Positions 26,149-36,146 are shown, counted from the first letter of the stretch. The stretch is DNA of 64,000 bases from Paenibacillus sp. SYP-B4298 (GCF_027627475.1 NZ_CP115484.1:2588001-2652000); one strand, 5' to 3'. Translations and numbers: made by a program. Notes: generated from the sequence alone by a model not told the origin.

Positions 26149-26741
26149 CGTGTCTTCATCCCTTCAAATTCTTCCACTGCCAGTTGTTCTCCAAAATAGG
26201 GTTCAAGCTGCAGCTTCACACTGGCTCTCGCACGGAATAGCAAGGATTTGACGGAGCTAACCGTCTGACCGAGTATGTTCGCTATCTCCTGATAATCAAG
26301 CTGATCGTACTCCCTAAGTATAAGGGCAGAGCGCTGCTTCTCAGGAAGATTATTAATCGCCTCACGCACTAGCGACATCCGCTCGTTCTGCAGCACCTGC
26401 TGCTCGGGAACAGCATCTAGCGGGGCTACCGGTATGTATCCTGACTCGTCAAGCGAGAGATGGGCATTCTTTTGCTTGCGAAGCTCGCTTAGAACCGTAT
26501 TGCGGGCAATTGTATACAGCCACGTAGAAAAGGAAGCATCAACTTCTCGGAAGGAATGAAGGCTTCGGTACGCCTTGTAGAAGGTTTCTGAACAAAGATC
26601 CTCTGCCATCAGCTCCAACTGCGCGCTCTTCAACATATGAAATATAAACGAGAGTATCTTGCGTTGGTAGCGTCGCATCAATTCCGAATAAAGCTGTACG
26701 TTGCCATCCTTAATCTCTCTAATTAACTGGGAATCGGTCAT
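26145..26741 (-). CDS. ECF-family RNA polymerase sigma factor
   Basis: A 198-residue sigma factor with region 2 (ELMRRYQRKILSFIFHML to DASFSTWLYTIARNTVLSELRKQK) and region 4 (NNLPEKQRSALILREYDQLDYQEIANILGQTVSSVKSLLFRARASVK). No region 3, hence ECF type. The ATG at 26741 follows AAGGAGGG by 9 bases. Paired with a zinc-finger anti-sigma gene. Which ECF subgroup or regulon it serves is not clear from sequence alone. A possible autoregulatory promoter lies about 65 bases upstream. Confidence 0.92.
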   Translation of the reverse strand: MTDSQLIREIKDGNVQLYSELMRRYQRKILSFIFHMLKSAQLELMAEDLCSETFYKAYRSLHSFREVDASFSTWLYTIARNTVLSELRKQKNAHLSLDESGYIPVAPLDAVPEQQVLQNERMSLVREAINNLPEKQRSALILREYDQLDYQEIANILGQTVSSVKSLLFRARASVKLQLEPYFGEQLAVEEFEGMKTR

Positions 26742-26803
26742 GAAGTGCGACCCTCCTTGGCCCTCGGAGTGATCTACCCAGTTCGGCATTGCTTATAGAT
26801 ATG

Positions 26804-26828
26804 TACCGAATCGGGAGCAAAAAGTTGC
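26804..26828 (-). promoter_or_regulatory. Candidate ECF autoregulatory promoter
   Basis: Minus strand GCAAC (26828-26824), 15 bases, CGGTA (26808-26804). ECF promoters often pair an AAC-type -35 with a CGT/CGGTA-like -10, and ECF operons are commonly self-controlled. Judged by eye only. Confidence 0.35.
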
Positions 26829-27013
26829 GGTATAGGAATAAAAAATCGAAATCATCGAGGAATAATAGCTCGCGGCAAACAATTATCTCTATTGTATCAT
26901 ATCCTTCGAGAAGCGTACCTTAAGATTTGTATAAGAAATTGACGTTTCACCGCATATTCCAACCTAACAGACGGCGAAGGCCAATCAAAGGTTGCTGCAA
27001 ACTGGAAATTCGC

Positions 27014-27042
27014 CAAAAAAAAATGAGCCGCTAATTAGCGGC
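27014..27042 (-). terminator. Intrinsic terminator downstream of tyrA
   Basis: The perfect palindrome GAGCCGCTAATTAGCGGCTC is followed by ATTTTTTTTT on the minus strand. It lies about 210 bases after the tyrA stop and probably ends the hisC-tyrA transcript. Confidence 0.85.
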
Positions 27043-27249
27043 TCTTTGCCTATTTGCAAGGCAAGAAGTATTTGGATAGGAGTGGAGAGAAACCATACTG
27101 TACTTTTATTATATGTATCCGTTTTCAGTTTGTCAATAAGCGCTTTCATTTTTTGTGAAATTATTTTCTGCTGGTCGCCGTTATACAACGCTGCAGCATT
27201 AAGAGTGCAGGGACAGACTCTGTTACCTTCAAGCCTGCCCCTGCTCGGA

Positions 27250-28341
27250 TTAATAATGCGTATGATAGCCTAGCGACTCCAGCAGCTCCACAGCCCCATC
27301 CAGATCGCTCTGCTCACGGAAGGACAGCCGCAGCACGCCAGGCACATCCTCCCTGCTCTCAATGATTTGGAGATTGCTCAGATTAATGCGATGATTGCCA
27401 AGCTCCGTGGCGATGCGGCCGATAATTCCCGGATGATCCGGCACATCGACATAGCATTCATACAGCGAATGGATCATGCCCTTGCGCCGCTCCGGCAGAC
27501 GGCTGCGAAACTCGCCCGCAAGCTCAAAGGCCTTCTCCACAGCCGCGCCGTCTGCACGCTGCAGGATACCGATCATCCGCTCGGTCTCCTGCTGCCAGTC
27601 GGATAGCAGCTCCAGCATTACGTCGCGGTTGTTGATAAGGATGTCACGCCATATGACAGGATCACTTGATGCAATCCGGGTAATATCGCGGAACCCTCCT
27701 GCCGCAAGCGAGCCATAGAGCGGATTGCCTTCGTGATAGCCGCGAACCTGGTTCACGAGCAGCGCGGCAATAATATGCGGCAGATGACTGATCGCGCCGA
27801 CAATCTGATCATGCTCCACCGCATCCACCAAGACGATATGCGCTCTCGTATGCTCCAGCAGGGTGCGCAGCCGCTCGACAGCCTCCGGCGGAGCATCCTG
27901 ATCTGGCGTGAGGACATAGTAGGCGTTCTCGAACAGAAACGAGCTGGCCGCTTCGACGCCAGAGCGCTCCGATCCGGCCATCGGATGACCGCCGATGAAG
28001 TACGCCCCCTCCAGGTGGTAACGGCGCGCACAGGCTGTCACCGACGCCTTGGTGCTGCCGACATCGGTGATGATACAGCCAGGCTTGAGCTTGAAGCTGC
28101 TGAGCTTCTGCACATATTCCTCCAGATTGCCTACAGGCACACAGAGGAAGATGAAATCAGCAGCTTCTGCAGCCGCTTGCATCGACGTTGTTCCTTCATC
28201 CACAACGCCGCGTTGGACATATTTCTCTACGGACGATGGTCGAATCGAATGCCCGATGACATGAAGGCCGGGCTTGCCCTTGAAGCACAGTGCCAGAGAG
28301 CCTCCGATCAGGCCGACTCCGAATATAGCTATAGTTGTCAT
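27250..28341 (-). CDS. tyrA: Prephenate dehydrogenase with ACT domain
   Basis: A 363-residue enzyme of tyrosine synthesis. The NAD motif FGVGLIGGSLA is at the N-terminus, the catalytic region GGHPMAGSERSGVEAA and the conserved His of AISHLPHIIAALLV follow, and residues about 295-363 form a regulatory ACT domain (VDVPDHPGIIGRIATELGNHRINLSNLQI) that should bind the end product. Follows hisC by 3 bases; operon with hisC. Confidence 0.95.
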   Translation of the reverse strand: MTTIAIFGVGLIGGSLALCFKGKPGLHVIGHSIRPSSVEKYVQRGVVDEGTTSMQAAAEAADFIFLCVPVGNLEEYVQKLSSFKLKPGCIITDVGSTKASVTACARRYHLEGAYFIGGHPMAGSERSGVEAASSFLFENAYYVLTPDQDAPPEAVERLRTLLEHTRAHIVLVDAVEHDQIVGAISHLPHIIAALLVNQVRGYHEGNPLYGSLAAGGFRDITRIASSDPVIWRDILINNRDVMLELLSDWQQETERMIGILQRADGAAVEKAFELAGEFRSRLPERRKGMIHSLYECYVDVPDHPGIIGRIATELGNHRINLSNLQIIESREDVPGVLRLSFREQSDLDGAVELLESLGYHTHY

Positions 28342-28344
28342 CGT

Positions 28345-29442
28345 CTATACCTGCACCGCCAATTCCTGCAATACTTGCTCCAGCGCAGCGATGAACCTTT
28401 CGTTTTGCTCGCGGCTGCCGATTGTAATCCGTATATGGGTCGGATATTTCGACCATTTGGCACGGGAAATGATACCGCGCTTGAGCAGGCCGTCAAATAC
28501 CTGTGCGGAAGGATGCTTCGTATCAAACATGACAAAGTTGCCATGCGCCGGGAAGTAGCTCAGATCGAGCCGCTCCAGCTCGCCGGTTACATAGGCAATG
28601 CCCTGCTTGTTCAGCTCGTGGCAGCGAGCGACGAACTCTTCGTCTGTTAGCGCTGCCCTAGCGGCAGCCTGTCCGAAACGGCTCGTATTGAATGGCTCGC
28701 GAACCAGATTGATCAGGCTGATTACTTCTGGGTGCCCGATGCCATAGCCGACACGCAATGCAGCGAGGCCATAGATTTTGGAGAAGGTGCGCAGCAGCAC
28801 GAGGTTCTTGTACGACTTCAGCAGCTCAAGGCCGAGCGGGAACTCCTCATCATAGACATACTCGCAATAGGCCTCATCAAGCACGACCAGCACGCTAGGC
28901 GGCACCTGACGCAAGAACTGCTCCAGCTCATCATGTGTAACGATCGTTCCTGTCGGATTATTCGGATTGCAGATCCAGATGATCTTGGTTCTATCTGTTA
29001 CAGCCGCCAGCATCGCCGGCAGGTCATGCTTGCCATCGTTGAGCGGCACCTCGATAATGGTTGCATTCTCGATCTCGGCGTTATGCTTGTACTGGGCGAA
29101 GGTCTGATCCGCCATGATCGTCTCGTCGCCAGGCACGAAGAACGCGCGCGCCAGCATCAGAATCACATCATCCGAGCCGGCGCCGAAAATAATCTGATTC
29201 GTCTCGACACCGAGCCTCGCCGCAGCTTCAGCCGTCAGCGAGACGCTGGCTCCATCAGGGTATATGCTTGTATTCGCAAGCTCGGCTACTATGGCTTCCT
29301 TGGCCTTGTCCGAACAGCCAAATGGATTCTCATTGGAGGCCAGCTTGATCACCTCGGTCAATCCCAGCTCGCGCTTGACCTCTTCAACAGGCTTGCCTGG
29401 CTGATAGACAGGCAGATGAACGATATGTTTCTTGGGCTGCAC
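28345..29442 (-). CDS. hisC: Histidinol-phosphate aminotransferase
   Basis: A 365-residue PLP enzyme of fold type I. Motifs: KLASNENPFGCSDKA, FGAGSDDVILML, WICNPNNPTGT, LDEAYCEY and the PLP lysine in RTFSKIYGLAALRVGYG near residue 225. In Bacillus the hisC gene of the aromatic cluster serves both histidine and tyrosine/phenylalanine synthesis, and its place between trpA and tyrA supports that. Start taken as GTG at 29442, 8 bases after GAGG; a GTG three codons earlier overlaps the ribosome site. Confidence 0.93.
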   Translation of the reverse strand: MQPKKHIVHLPVYQPGKPVEEVKRELGLTEVIKLASNENPFGCSDKAKEAIVAELANTSIYPDGASVSLTAEAAARLGVETNQIIFGAGSDDVILMLARAFFVPGDETIMADQTFAQYKHNAEIENATIIEVPLNDGKHDLPAMLAAVTDRTKIIWICNPNNPTGTIVTHDELEQFLRQVPPSVLVVLDEAYCEYVYDEEFPLGLELLKSYKNLVLLRTFSKIYGLAALRVGYGIGHPEVISLINLVREPFNTSRFGQAAARAALTDEEFVARCHELNKQGIAYVTGELERLDLSYFPAHGNFVMFDTKHPSAQVFDGLLKRGIISRAKWSKYPTHIRITIGSREQNERFIAALEQVLQELAVQV

Positions 29443-29525
29443 TACAATCACCTCATTGAATTTCTCTTTCCCTATCAGAACATAATCCTTCTCATTCTCT
29501 CACATCCACGCCCTAATGAAAAGTC

Positions 29526-29589
29526 AAAAATCATCCCGTCCGGCGCTCTGGCATGCTGCTGTGCATACGTGATTGCCTTACGGGATGAT
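29526..29589 (-). terminator. Terminator-like long hairpin between trpA and hisC
   Basis: ATCATCCCGT (minus 29589-29580) pairs with ACGGGATGAT (29539-29530), followed by TTTTTGACTTTT. The loop is about 40 bases and can fold further. It could end the trp transcript or act as an attenuator of hisC-tyrA. Confidence 0.6.
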
Positions 29590-29629
29590 CATAGAAGAGA
29601 GCATTACTGCGAAGCTCCCATTCGCCTCT

Positions 29630-29793
29630 AGGTTGTGTCTGCGAACTCCGACGGGAGCAGATTGTGCCGAATGTTCGTTCCATGCAAGGCGCTTTCTTGC
29701 GGCCGTACCGGAGCGCCTGTGAGAAAGCAACGCAGCACGGGGCGAACAGGCGGCGAACGATGCTCTTGATGAGCGGGTTGGAAGACTCGCCCT
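29630..29793 (-). repeat. Palindromic MITE-like element, copy B (164 bp)
   Basis: Inverted copy of the element at 23251-23413. Its ends are AGGTTGTGTCTGCGAAC and GGTTGGAAGACTCGCCCT. The right end overlaps the trpA stop codon: the AG of the TAG stop is the first AG of the element end. No coding sequence inside. Confidence 0.75.
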
Positions 29794-30604
29794 ACGCTCC
29801 GCTCTTCAGCTCTTGCACAAACTCACGGATCTGCTCCAGTCCTTGCTCGCGCTGCTCCGGACTTTCCAGCAGCGGCAGCGCCTCCTCGATCCGCTTCACA
29901 ATCGCGCTGCCGACTACAACGCCGTCACACTGCTGCGAGAAGCGCTCGACATGCTCTCTGGAAGAGATGCCAAAGCCGATTGCAATCGGCAGGTCGGTCG
30001 ACTGCCGCACGTCGTTCAGGAAGCTGTCTATACCGGCATGGAAGTCCGAACGGACGCCCGTTACGCCGAGCGAGGACACACAGTAGATAAAGCCTCTGGC
30101 ACGACCCGTTATCTGGGCAATTCGCTCTCTTGAGGTTGGCGCCACCAACGGGATGAGATGAATGTTCTCCTGCTCTGCCATGGCACGCAGCTCCTCATCC
30201 TCCTCAAGCGGCAGATCCGGTATAATCAAGCCGCTGATCCCCTTGCCGCGAAGCAGCTCGAAGAAGGGCTTCAGACCAAGCTGGAAGACCGGATTATAAT
30301 ACGTGAACAGGATGAAGGGCAGCTTGACACCCGCTGCCCGCGCGTCGGCAGCCACCTGGATGCACTCCGTAATCGTAATTCCATGCTCCAACGCGCGACC
30401 GGAAGCACGCTGGATAACTGGGCCGTCAGCGAGCGGGTCAGAGTAAGGCACCCCAAGCTCCAGAATGTCCGCGCCCGCCTCCTCCAGCTTGCGAATAATC
30501 TCAATCGTCGTCTGGGCATCCGGGTCGCCTACCGTCAAGAAAGGCATGAGCGCTGTCTTGCCCTGCTCCTTCAACGCAGCAAACGTCTGATCAATGTGAT
30601 TCAT
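29792..30604 (-). CDS. trpA: Tryptophan synthase alpha subunit
   Basis: A 270-residue TIM barrel that cleaves indole-3-glycerol phosphate. The two catalytic acids sit at their standard places, Glu49 and Asp60, in [16 protein letters not shown]. The phosphate site is [12 protein letters not shown]. The ATG at 30604 follows GGAGGGG by 7 bases and lies inside the end of trpB (14-base overlap), typical of coupled synthesis of the two subunits. Confidence 0.96.
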   Translation of the reverse strand: MNHIDQTFAALKEQGKTALMPFLTVGDPDAQTTIEIIRKLEEAGADILELGVPYSDPLADGPVIQRASGRALEHGITITECIQVAADARAAGVKLPFILFTYYNPVFQLGLKPFFELLRGKGISGLIIPDLPLEEDEELRAMAEQENIHLIPLVAPTSRERIAQITGRARGFIYCVSSLGVTGVRSDFHAGIDSFLNDVRQSTDLPIAIGFGISSREHVERFSQQCDGVVVGSAIVKRIEEALPLLESPEQREQGLEQIREFVQELKSGA

Positions 30605-31796
30605 GCGCATTCCCCTCCAAATACCCCATAATAGCCTCAACGTCCTTGTCCCCGCGCCCTGACAGATTGACGACAATCGTCTGGTCGGCAGCCAGAGTTG
30701 GCGCCAGCTTCATCGTCTGTGCAATCGCGTGGGCCGATTCCAGCGCAGGAATAATACCCTCGGTGCGCGACAGCAGTTGCAGCGCCTCCAGCGCCTCCGC
30801 ATCGGTAATCGGCTCATAGCTGGCACGGCCGCTGTCCTTCAGGTAGGCGTGCTCCGGCCCGATGCCCGGATAGTCCAGTCCAGCCGAGATCGAATGCGCC
30901 GGCAGCACCTGTCCATGCTCATCCTGCAGCACATAGCTGAGCGAGCCCTGGAACACGCCGTGCCGCCCCTTGGTCAACGTGGCTGCATGCTCCGTCGTTT
31001 CAGTACCCTTGCCGGCTGCCTCAGCTCCGATCAGGCGAACCGACTCGTCCCCGAGGAAGGGGTAAAAGATACCGATCGCATTACTGCCGCCGCCGACCGC
31101 CGCCACCACATAATCCGGCAGCTTGCCCTGCTCGTTCAACATCTGCTCTCTGGTCTCGTCCCCGATGATCCGCTGGAAGTCGCGCACCATCTTCGGATAC
31201 GGGTGCGGGCCCGTCACAGAGCCGAGAATGTAATACGTATCCGTCACATGGCTCACCCAGTAGCGCAGCGTCTCGTTGCAGGCATCCTTGAGCGTCCGCG
31301 TGCCCGACGTCACCGGCACCACCTCTGCGCCAAGCAGCCGCATGCGGAAGACGTTCAATTGCTGCCGCTTCATGTCCTCCTCGCCCATGAACACCTTGCA
31401 CTCCAGACCGAGCAGCGCCGCGGCCGTCGCTGATGCAACCCCGTGCTGGCCTGCGCCCGTCTCGGCGATAACCTTCGTCTTGCCCATTCGCTTGGCCAGC
31501 AGCGCCTGCGCCAGCGAATTGTTGATCTTATGAGCGCCTGTATGGTTCAGGTCTTCGCGCTTCAGATAGATCTTCGCGCCGCCCAGATGCTTCGAGAGCC
31601 GCTCCGCATAATACAGCGGCGTTGGCCTGCCGGAATATTGCTTGAGCAGATAGCGCAGCTCCGCATTGAATTGCTCATCCTTCGTATAGTGATCGAACGC
31701 TTCCTCCAGCTCGAACAGTGCATTCATCAACGTCTCCGGCACGTAGCGGCCTCCAAACTTGCCGTAGCGCCCGTTTTTGTCAGGTACCTGACTCAT
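30591..31796 (-). CDS. trpB: Tryptophan synthase beta subunit
   Basis: A 401-residue PLP enzyme that makes tryptophan from indole and serine. The PLP lysine is Lys90 in [21 protein letters not shown] and the phosphate loop VGGGSNAIG are also visible. Full family length. Start overlaps the trpF stop by 4 bases. Confidence 0.97.
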   Translation of the reverse strand: MSQVPDKNGRYGKFGGRYVPETLMNALFELEEAFDHYTKDEQFNAELRYLLKQYSGRPTPLYYAERLSKHLGGAKIYLKREDLNHTGAHKINNSLAQALLAKRMGKTKVIAETGAGQHGVASATAAALLGLECKVFMGEEDMKRQQLNVFRMRLLGAEVVPVTSGTRTLKDACNETLRYWVSHVTDTYYILGSVTGPHPYPKMVRDFQRIIGDETREQMLNEQGKLPDYVVAAVGGGSNAIGIFYPFLGDESVRLIGAEAAGKGTETTEHAATLTKGRHGVFQGSLSYVLQDEHGQVLPAHSISAGLDYPGIGPEHAYLKDSGRASYEPITDAEALEALQLLSRTEGIIPALESAHAIAQTMKLAPTLAADQTIVVNLSGRGDKDVEAIMGYLEGNAHESH

Positions 31797-32461
31797 TGCC
31801 GTATCACCCTTTCAACAAATCCCCTGATTTTCTCTATATCCTTCATCCCATTCGTCTCTACGCCGCTCGATACATCTACCCCATCCGGCTCATAGGCCAG
31901 CAGATCGCCGACATTACCAGCGTGCAGACCGCCAGCCACATACAAGGGCACTCCCAGTTGCCTGCAGGCCGCCTTGTAGGCGGGGATGCTGTGCCAGTCG
32001 AATACCTGCCCCGTGCCGCCTCCGGCTGTATCGATCACCACACCGTCGATCGTACCTGCATAGGGCTGCAGCAGACGCTGCGGCTCCTCTGCCTCTATAT
32101 TTGCAGCGCCCGCGGCAAGCGAGAACACCTTCCATACCTTCACGCCAAGCTGCTCGCGAACCTCGCGGCATAGCTGTGGGCTCTCCGCCCCGTGCAGTTG
32201 CAGTACATCCAGCGGCGCAGCATCGATAATCGCCGACAGCTCCGTCAGCGATGCATTGACGACGACACCTACTGTCTCGATGCGCTGCCCCTTGCCATTG
32301 CGCAGCAGCCCCACTGCGCCTGCCAATACGCCTGCCTGCTGCGGCGTAACCTGACGGCGGCTGGGCGCCAGTACGAAGCCCACCTGGCTGATCGCAAGTC
32401 CCTCCAGCTCCCGGATGTGCTCCACTTCCTTCAGGCCGCATACCTTGATATGGACACTCAT
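31793..32461 (-). CDS. trpF: Phosphoribosylanthranilate isomerase
   Basis: A 222-residue TIM barrel. The catalytic Cys is in [10 protein letters not shown] (residue 8) and the general acid Asp in [17 protein letters not shown]. The substrate phosphate site is [10 protein letters not shown]. Overlaps trpC and trpB by 4 bases each. Confidence 0.95.
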   Translation of the reverse strand: MSVHIKVCGLKEVEHIRELEGLAISQVGFVLAPSRRQVTPQQAGVLAGAVGLLRNGKGQRIETVGVVVNASLTELSAIIDAAPLDVLQLHGAESPQLCREVREQLGVKVWKVFSLAAGAANIEAEEPQRLLQPYAGTIDGVVIDTAGGGTGQVFDWHSIPAYKAACRQLGVPLYVAGGLHAGNVGDLLAYEPDGVDVSSGVETNGMKDIEKIRGFVERVIRQ

Positions 32462-33255
32462 GCTCTATCGATCGGGCCCATCAATTGCTCGACGGCAGCG
32501 CCAACATCTGCTTGCCGCATGAAATGCTCGCCGACAAGCACGCCATGCGCGCCCACTCCCTGCAAATAATCAATCTCCTTCGGAGTAGAGATGCCGCTCT
32601 CGCTAATGACCGTCACCGACTTCGGCATCAAATCTATTAACTGCTCTGTATTATGAATATCAGTCACGAAGGTTTTCAGATTGCGATTGTTCACGCCGAT
32701 CAGCGTCGCCTTATTCAGCTCCAGCACCGCCTCCAGCTCCTCGCGGTCATGCACCTCCACGAGCACATCCATCCCGAGCGACTTGGCCAGATCATAGTAT
32801 TCATTCAGTTGCCTGGAGCTGAGGATTGCCGCGATCAGCAGCACAGCATCCGCACCGATGACACGAGCCTCGTACACTTGGCGATAGTCTATAATAAAGT
32901 CCTTGCGCAGCAGCGGTACCTTTACCTGCTCCCGCACCTGGGTCAGATACGCGTTGCTCCCCTGGAAGAAATCCTGATCCGTCAGTACCGAGATGCAATC
33001 CGCCCCATGACGTTCATAGATGGCAGCGAGTTCAACGGGATCGAAGTCGCCGCGAATCAGCCCCTTGGATGGCGAAGCCTTCTTCACCTCTGCGATCAGA
33101 CCCAGCGAACGGCGGCGTCCGGTAGTCAGCGCCCGCTCAAATCCACGGGTTTGCGGCATCGCGGCAATCTGCCGCTCGTAATCTGCCAAAGAGAATGTCT
33201 CCGCAAGATCATCTGCTTCCTTGCGTTTAACTGCAACAATTTTATCAAGAAACAT
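32458..33255 (-). CDS. trpC: Indole-3-glycerol phosphate synthase
   Basis: A 265-residue TIM barrel. Conserved residues are seen in IAEVKKASPSKGLI, VLTDQDFFQGS, LLRKDFIID, LIGVNNRNLKTF and VISESGISTPKEI. Full length. Start overlaps the end of trpD by 11 bases. Confidence 0.97.
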   Translation of the reverse strand: MFLDKIVAVKRKEADDLAETFSLADYERQIAAMPQTRGFERALTTGRRRSLGLIAEVKKASPSKGLIRGDFDPVELAAIYERHGADCISVLTDQDFFQGSNAYLTQVREQVKVPLLRKDFIIDYRQVYEARVIGADAVLLIAAILSSRQLNEYYDLAKSLGMDVLVEVHDREELEAVLELNKATLIGVNNRNLKTFVTDIHNTEQLIDLMPKSVTVISESGISTPKEIDYLQGVGAHGVLVGEHFMRQADVGAAVEQLMGPIDRA

Positions 33256-34288
33256 GAGCCAACTCTCCTGTCGTCCGTATTAGCTGCTCCAGCTTGCGCT
33301 GTGCGGCTCCTTGCTCCATAATCGCCTGTGCTTGCTGTACGCCCTCGATCAGCGAGGAGGCAGCGCCTCCTACATAGATGCATGCCCCGGCGTTGGCTGC
33401 GATAATATCGCGGTAAGCTCCCCGCTCCTCGCCGCTGAACACCCGGCGAATAATGCCTGCATTAACGGCGGCATCCCCGCCCATCACATCGCCCAGGGTG
33501 CAGCGGCGCAGGCCCAGCTCCTCTGGCGTAATATCATAGGTGCGAATGACCCCACCGTTCAGCTCCGAAAGCTGGGACGGCGCTGACAGGCTGATCTCAT
33601 CCAGCCCGTCATGGCTGCTGACGATCATCGCTCGCTTCAGCCCGAGCTGCTGCAGCACGCCCGCCACCGTCTCGGTGCGCGAGCGCTCGTAGATGCCGAG
33701 CAGTTGACGATCCGCTCCCGCAGGGTTGGTCAGCGGCCCCAGCATATTGAAGATGCTGCGAATGCCCAGCTCCTTGCGCGGCCCGGCTGCATGACGCAGC
33801 GAAGGGTGGTAGAGCTGCGCGAACATGAAGCAGATGCCGATGGAATCCAGACAGCGCGCCGCCTGGTCTGCGGTCAGCGTAATATTGACACCGAGCGCCT
33901 CCAGCACGTCGGCTGAACCGGCCTTGCCGGACATCGCCCGGTTGCCGTGCTTGGCGACGCGGATGCCCGCCGCGGCGGCAATAATGGCCGAGGCTGTCGA
34001 TATGTTGAACTTATGAATGCCGGAGCCGCCAGTGCCGCACGTATCGAGCAGCCCTTCCTGCTCCGTGGTTACACGGCTCGCCTTGGCACGCATCACTTGG
34101 GCGAAGCCGGTGATCTCGTCGACGGTCTCGCCCTTCATCCGCATTGCGGTGACGAGTGCGGCGATCTGCGCCGAGGTCGCCTCCCCGTTCATGATCAACT
34201 CCATGATAGAAGCCGCTTCCTCGCGGCTCAGGCTTTCCCCGCCCACGACTCTGGCCAGCGCCTGCTGCATTCCTACAATCGTCATCAT
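33245..34288 (-). CDS. trpD: Anthranilate phosphoribosyltransferase
   Basis: A 347-residue class III phosphoribosyltransferase. The PRPP-binding loop DTCGTGGSGIHKFNIST and KHGNRAMSGKAGSADVLEALG are present. Starts 10 bases after trpE with a G-rich ribosome site. No trpG gene lies in this operon; as in B. subtilis, the glutaminase subunit is probably PabA encoded elsewhere. Confidence 0.96.
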   Translation of the reverse strand: MMTIVGMQQALARVVGGESLSREEAASIMELIMNGEATSAQIAALVTAMRMKGETVDEITGFAQVMRAKASRVTTEQEGLLDTCGTGGSGIHKFNISTASAIIAAAAGIRVAKHGNRAMSGKAGSADVLEALGVNITLTADQAARCLDSIGICFMFAQLYHPSLRHAAGPRKELGIRSIFNMLGPLTNPAGADRQLLGIYERSRTETVAGVLQQLGLKRAMIVSSHDGLDEISLSAPSQLSELNGGVIRTYDITPEELGLRRCTLGDVMGGDAAVNAGIIRRVFSGEERGAYRDIIAANAGACIYVGGAASSLIEGVQQAQAIMEQGAAQRKLEQLIRTTGELAHVS

Positions 34289-34297
34289 CCCCGCCCC

Positions 34298-35854
34298 CTA
34301 CGCTTTTAGATGGTAATCGATATTCGTGACCTTAATTCCGTCCTGCGGCGCCGGTGACTGAACGGGAAACATCAGCTCTGCGGCGCGGATGGCCTTGAGC
34401 AGCGCCATCGCCTTGTTGACCGTCTCCATATACTCGCTCTCTGGCACCGAATCCCAGACGATTCCGGCTCCGGCCTGCACATAGGCCTTGCCCTGCTTGA
34501 AGATAATCGTGCGGATCGTAATGCATGTATTCAGACTGCCGCCAAAGCCCAGGTAGCCGATTGCTCCTGCATAAGCGCCGCGAGCTTCATTCTCCAGCTC
34601 GGCGATAATCTCCATCGCCCGCAGCTTCGGTGCGCCAGATACCGTTCCGGCCGGCAGGCAGGAGACGAAGGCATCAAAGAAATCCTTGTCAGCGCGCAGC
34701 TTGCCCGAGACGTTGGAGACGATATGCATAACATGCGAGTATCGTTCAATCTCCATATAGGAATCACAGGTTACGGAGCCGAACTCGCAGACGCGGCCAA
34801 TGTCGTTGCGTCCCAGGTCAACCAGCATAAGATGCTCCGCTCGCTCCTTCTCATCGGCCAGCAGCTCACGCTCGAGCTGCAGATCCTGCTCCGGTGTCTT
34901 GCCGCGCGGCCTCGTGCCTGCAATCGGCCGGGTCTCCACCCGTCCATGATCCACCTTGACGAGCGCCTCTGGCGATGTGCCGACGATGACCTCATCGTCC
35001 ATTTTCAGATAATACATATATGGAGACGGATTCATCGTCCGCAGAATACGGTACACCTGCAGCGGATCAACCTCTGTCTCGATGCTGAACCGCTGGGATA
35101 GAACGACCTGGAAAATATCGCCTGATCGAATATATTCCTTCGCCTGCTCCACATTGGCAATGAACTGCTCCTTCGTTACATTCGAATGCACCTCGCCGAG
35201 CTCAGGATCAGCCGGCACGATTCCGCTCGCCATCACTGGCAATGCTGGCGGCTGCTGCAGCCGTTCCAGTACAGCGGTAATTTTCGCAACGGTCGTCTCA
35301 TAGGCACTGCGAATCTGTTCATCTGTCGCCTGCTCGGGAATATGAACATTGCCGATCACCTGCAACTGCTGCTTGAAATGATCGAATACGATAATCTGGT
35401 CGCAGAACATGAATTGCAGATCATTCATCTGGAGATCATCGAGTCGATGGGCAGGAAGCTTCTCATAATATTGCAGCAGATCATAGCCGAAAAACCCGAT
35501 CGCTCCCCCCGTAAAGGGCGGCAGCTCGTTGCTTGCCGGACTGCGGTAGCTGCTCAGGTAAGCCTTGAGCGTCTCAATCGGCTTATCCTTGAACACCCGC
35601 TTCTCTCCATGCTGCTCGATCACCATCTCGCCCTGCTTGCCCGAAATCATCATGAACGGGTCCGTGCCGATGAACGAATAACGCGCCCATTTGACCCCGC
35701 CCTCTACACTCTCCAGCAGAAATGCCCGCTTCTCGCGATAAAAATGCTGAAACAATCGGATTGGCGTCTCCGTATCCGCCATCGCGTGGCGTACAATCGG
35801 AATCAAGTTATATTCACCAGCCAACGACATGACCTTCTGCAGCTCATTTGTCAT
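34298..35854 (-). CDS. trpE: Anthranilate synthase component I
   Basis: A 518-residue chorismate-using enzyme. The C-terminal catalytic half shows GDIFQVVLSQRFS, RTMNPSPYMYYL, RPIAGTRPRG, LMLVDLGRNDIGRV, YSHVMHIVSNVSG, GTVSGAPKLRAMEII and GAGIVWDSVPESEY. The N-terminal allosteric tryptophan-site area is also complete. Start taken as ATG at 35854, with an in-frame ATG at 35863 equally possible. Preceded by the TRAP-type leader and terminator. Confidence 0.96.
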   Translation of the reverse strand: MTNELQKVMSLAGEYNLIPIVRHAMADTETPIRLFQHFYREKRAFLLESVEGGVKWARYSFIGTDPFMMISGKQGEMVIEQHGEKRVFKDKPIETLKAYLSSYRSPASNELPPFTGGAIGFFGYDLLQYYEKLPAHRLDDLQMNDLQFMFCDQIIVFDHFKQQLQVIGNVHIPEQATDEQIRSAYETTVAKITAVLERLQQPPALPVMASGIVPADPELGEVHSNVTKEQFIANVEQAKEYIRSGDIFQVVLSQRFSIETEVDPLQVYRILRTMNPSPYMYYLKMDDEVIVGTSPEALVKVDHGRVETRPIAGTRPRGKTPEQDLQLERELLADEKERAEHLMLVDLGRNDIGRVCEFGSVTCDSYMEIERYSHVMHIVSNVSGKLRADKDFFDAFVSCLPAGTVSGAPKLRAMEIIAELENEARGAYAGAIGYLGFGGSLNTCITIRTIIFKQGKAYVQAGAGIVWDSVPESEYMETVNKAMALLKAIRAAELMFPVQSPAPQDGIKVTNIDYHLKA

Positions 35855-35933
35855 CGCTCTCATCCCTTCCCTTCCTCGTTCAAATGAATAACGTCTGATT
35901 GAAGCACCGGACTGGCTCAGCAGAATGAGCAAT

Positions 35934-35959
35934 AAAAAAGCTCCTGCCGCAGCAGGAGC
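35934..35959 (-). terminator. trpE: Intrinsic terminator in the trp leader (attenuator)
   Basis: GCTCCTGC-TGCG-GCAGGAGC on the minus strand, followed by six Ts, 80 bases before trpE. The GAGCAGAGCAGAGC part of the TRAP site can pair with the 5' arm and loop (GCUCCUGCUGC) with bulges, giving a plausible antiterminator. Confidence 0.88.
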
Positions 35960-36146
35960 GAATATACGATCAGATCAGGAAAGCGCAGTAACAGCAGGCT
36001 CCAACGATGACATCCCTCCCTTGCTGCAATGGCGCTGTCCTTCCGGTCAACACGCTTGCAGGAGGCGGCGATCCGCCGCGGGATGTATCTCTACCAAGCC
36101 ATGGCGCTTACACGACCAGCGGCTTGTTACTCGAAAGACCCATCTG

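Larger units (their letters stand above)
26742..27249. other. 508-base gap between tyrA and the sigma factor gene
   Basis: Contains the terminator at 27014-27042 and the candidate ECF promoter. In B. subtilis the EPSP synthase gene follows tyrA here; no trace of it is seen. A short minus frame (27188-26985) runs through the terminator and has no coding character. Confidence 0.6.

Noticed and set aside
26985-27188. Small minus-strand protein after tyrA
   Set aside because: Its frame passes through a perfect intrinsic terminator and shows no coding character or ribosome site.
27733-28650. Plus-strand frame of 305 codons over tyrA and hisC
   Set aside because: It runs antisense across two recognised genes and shows no family motif; it arises from the codon bias of the opposite strand.
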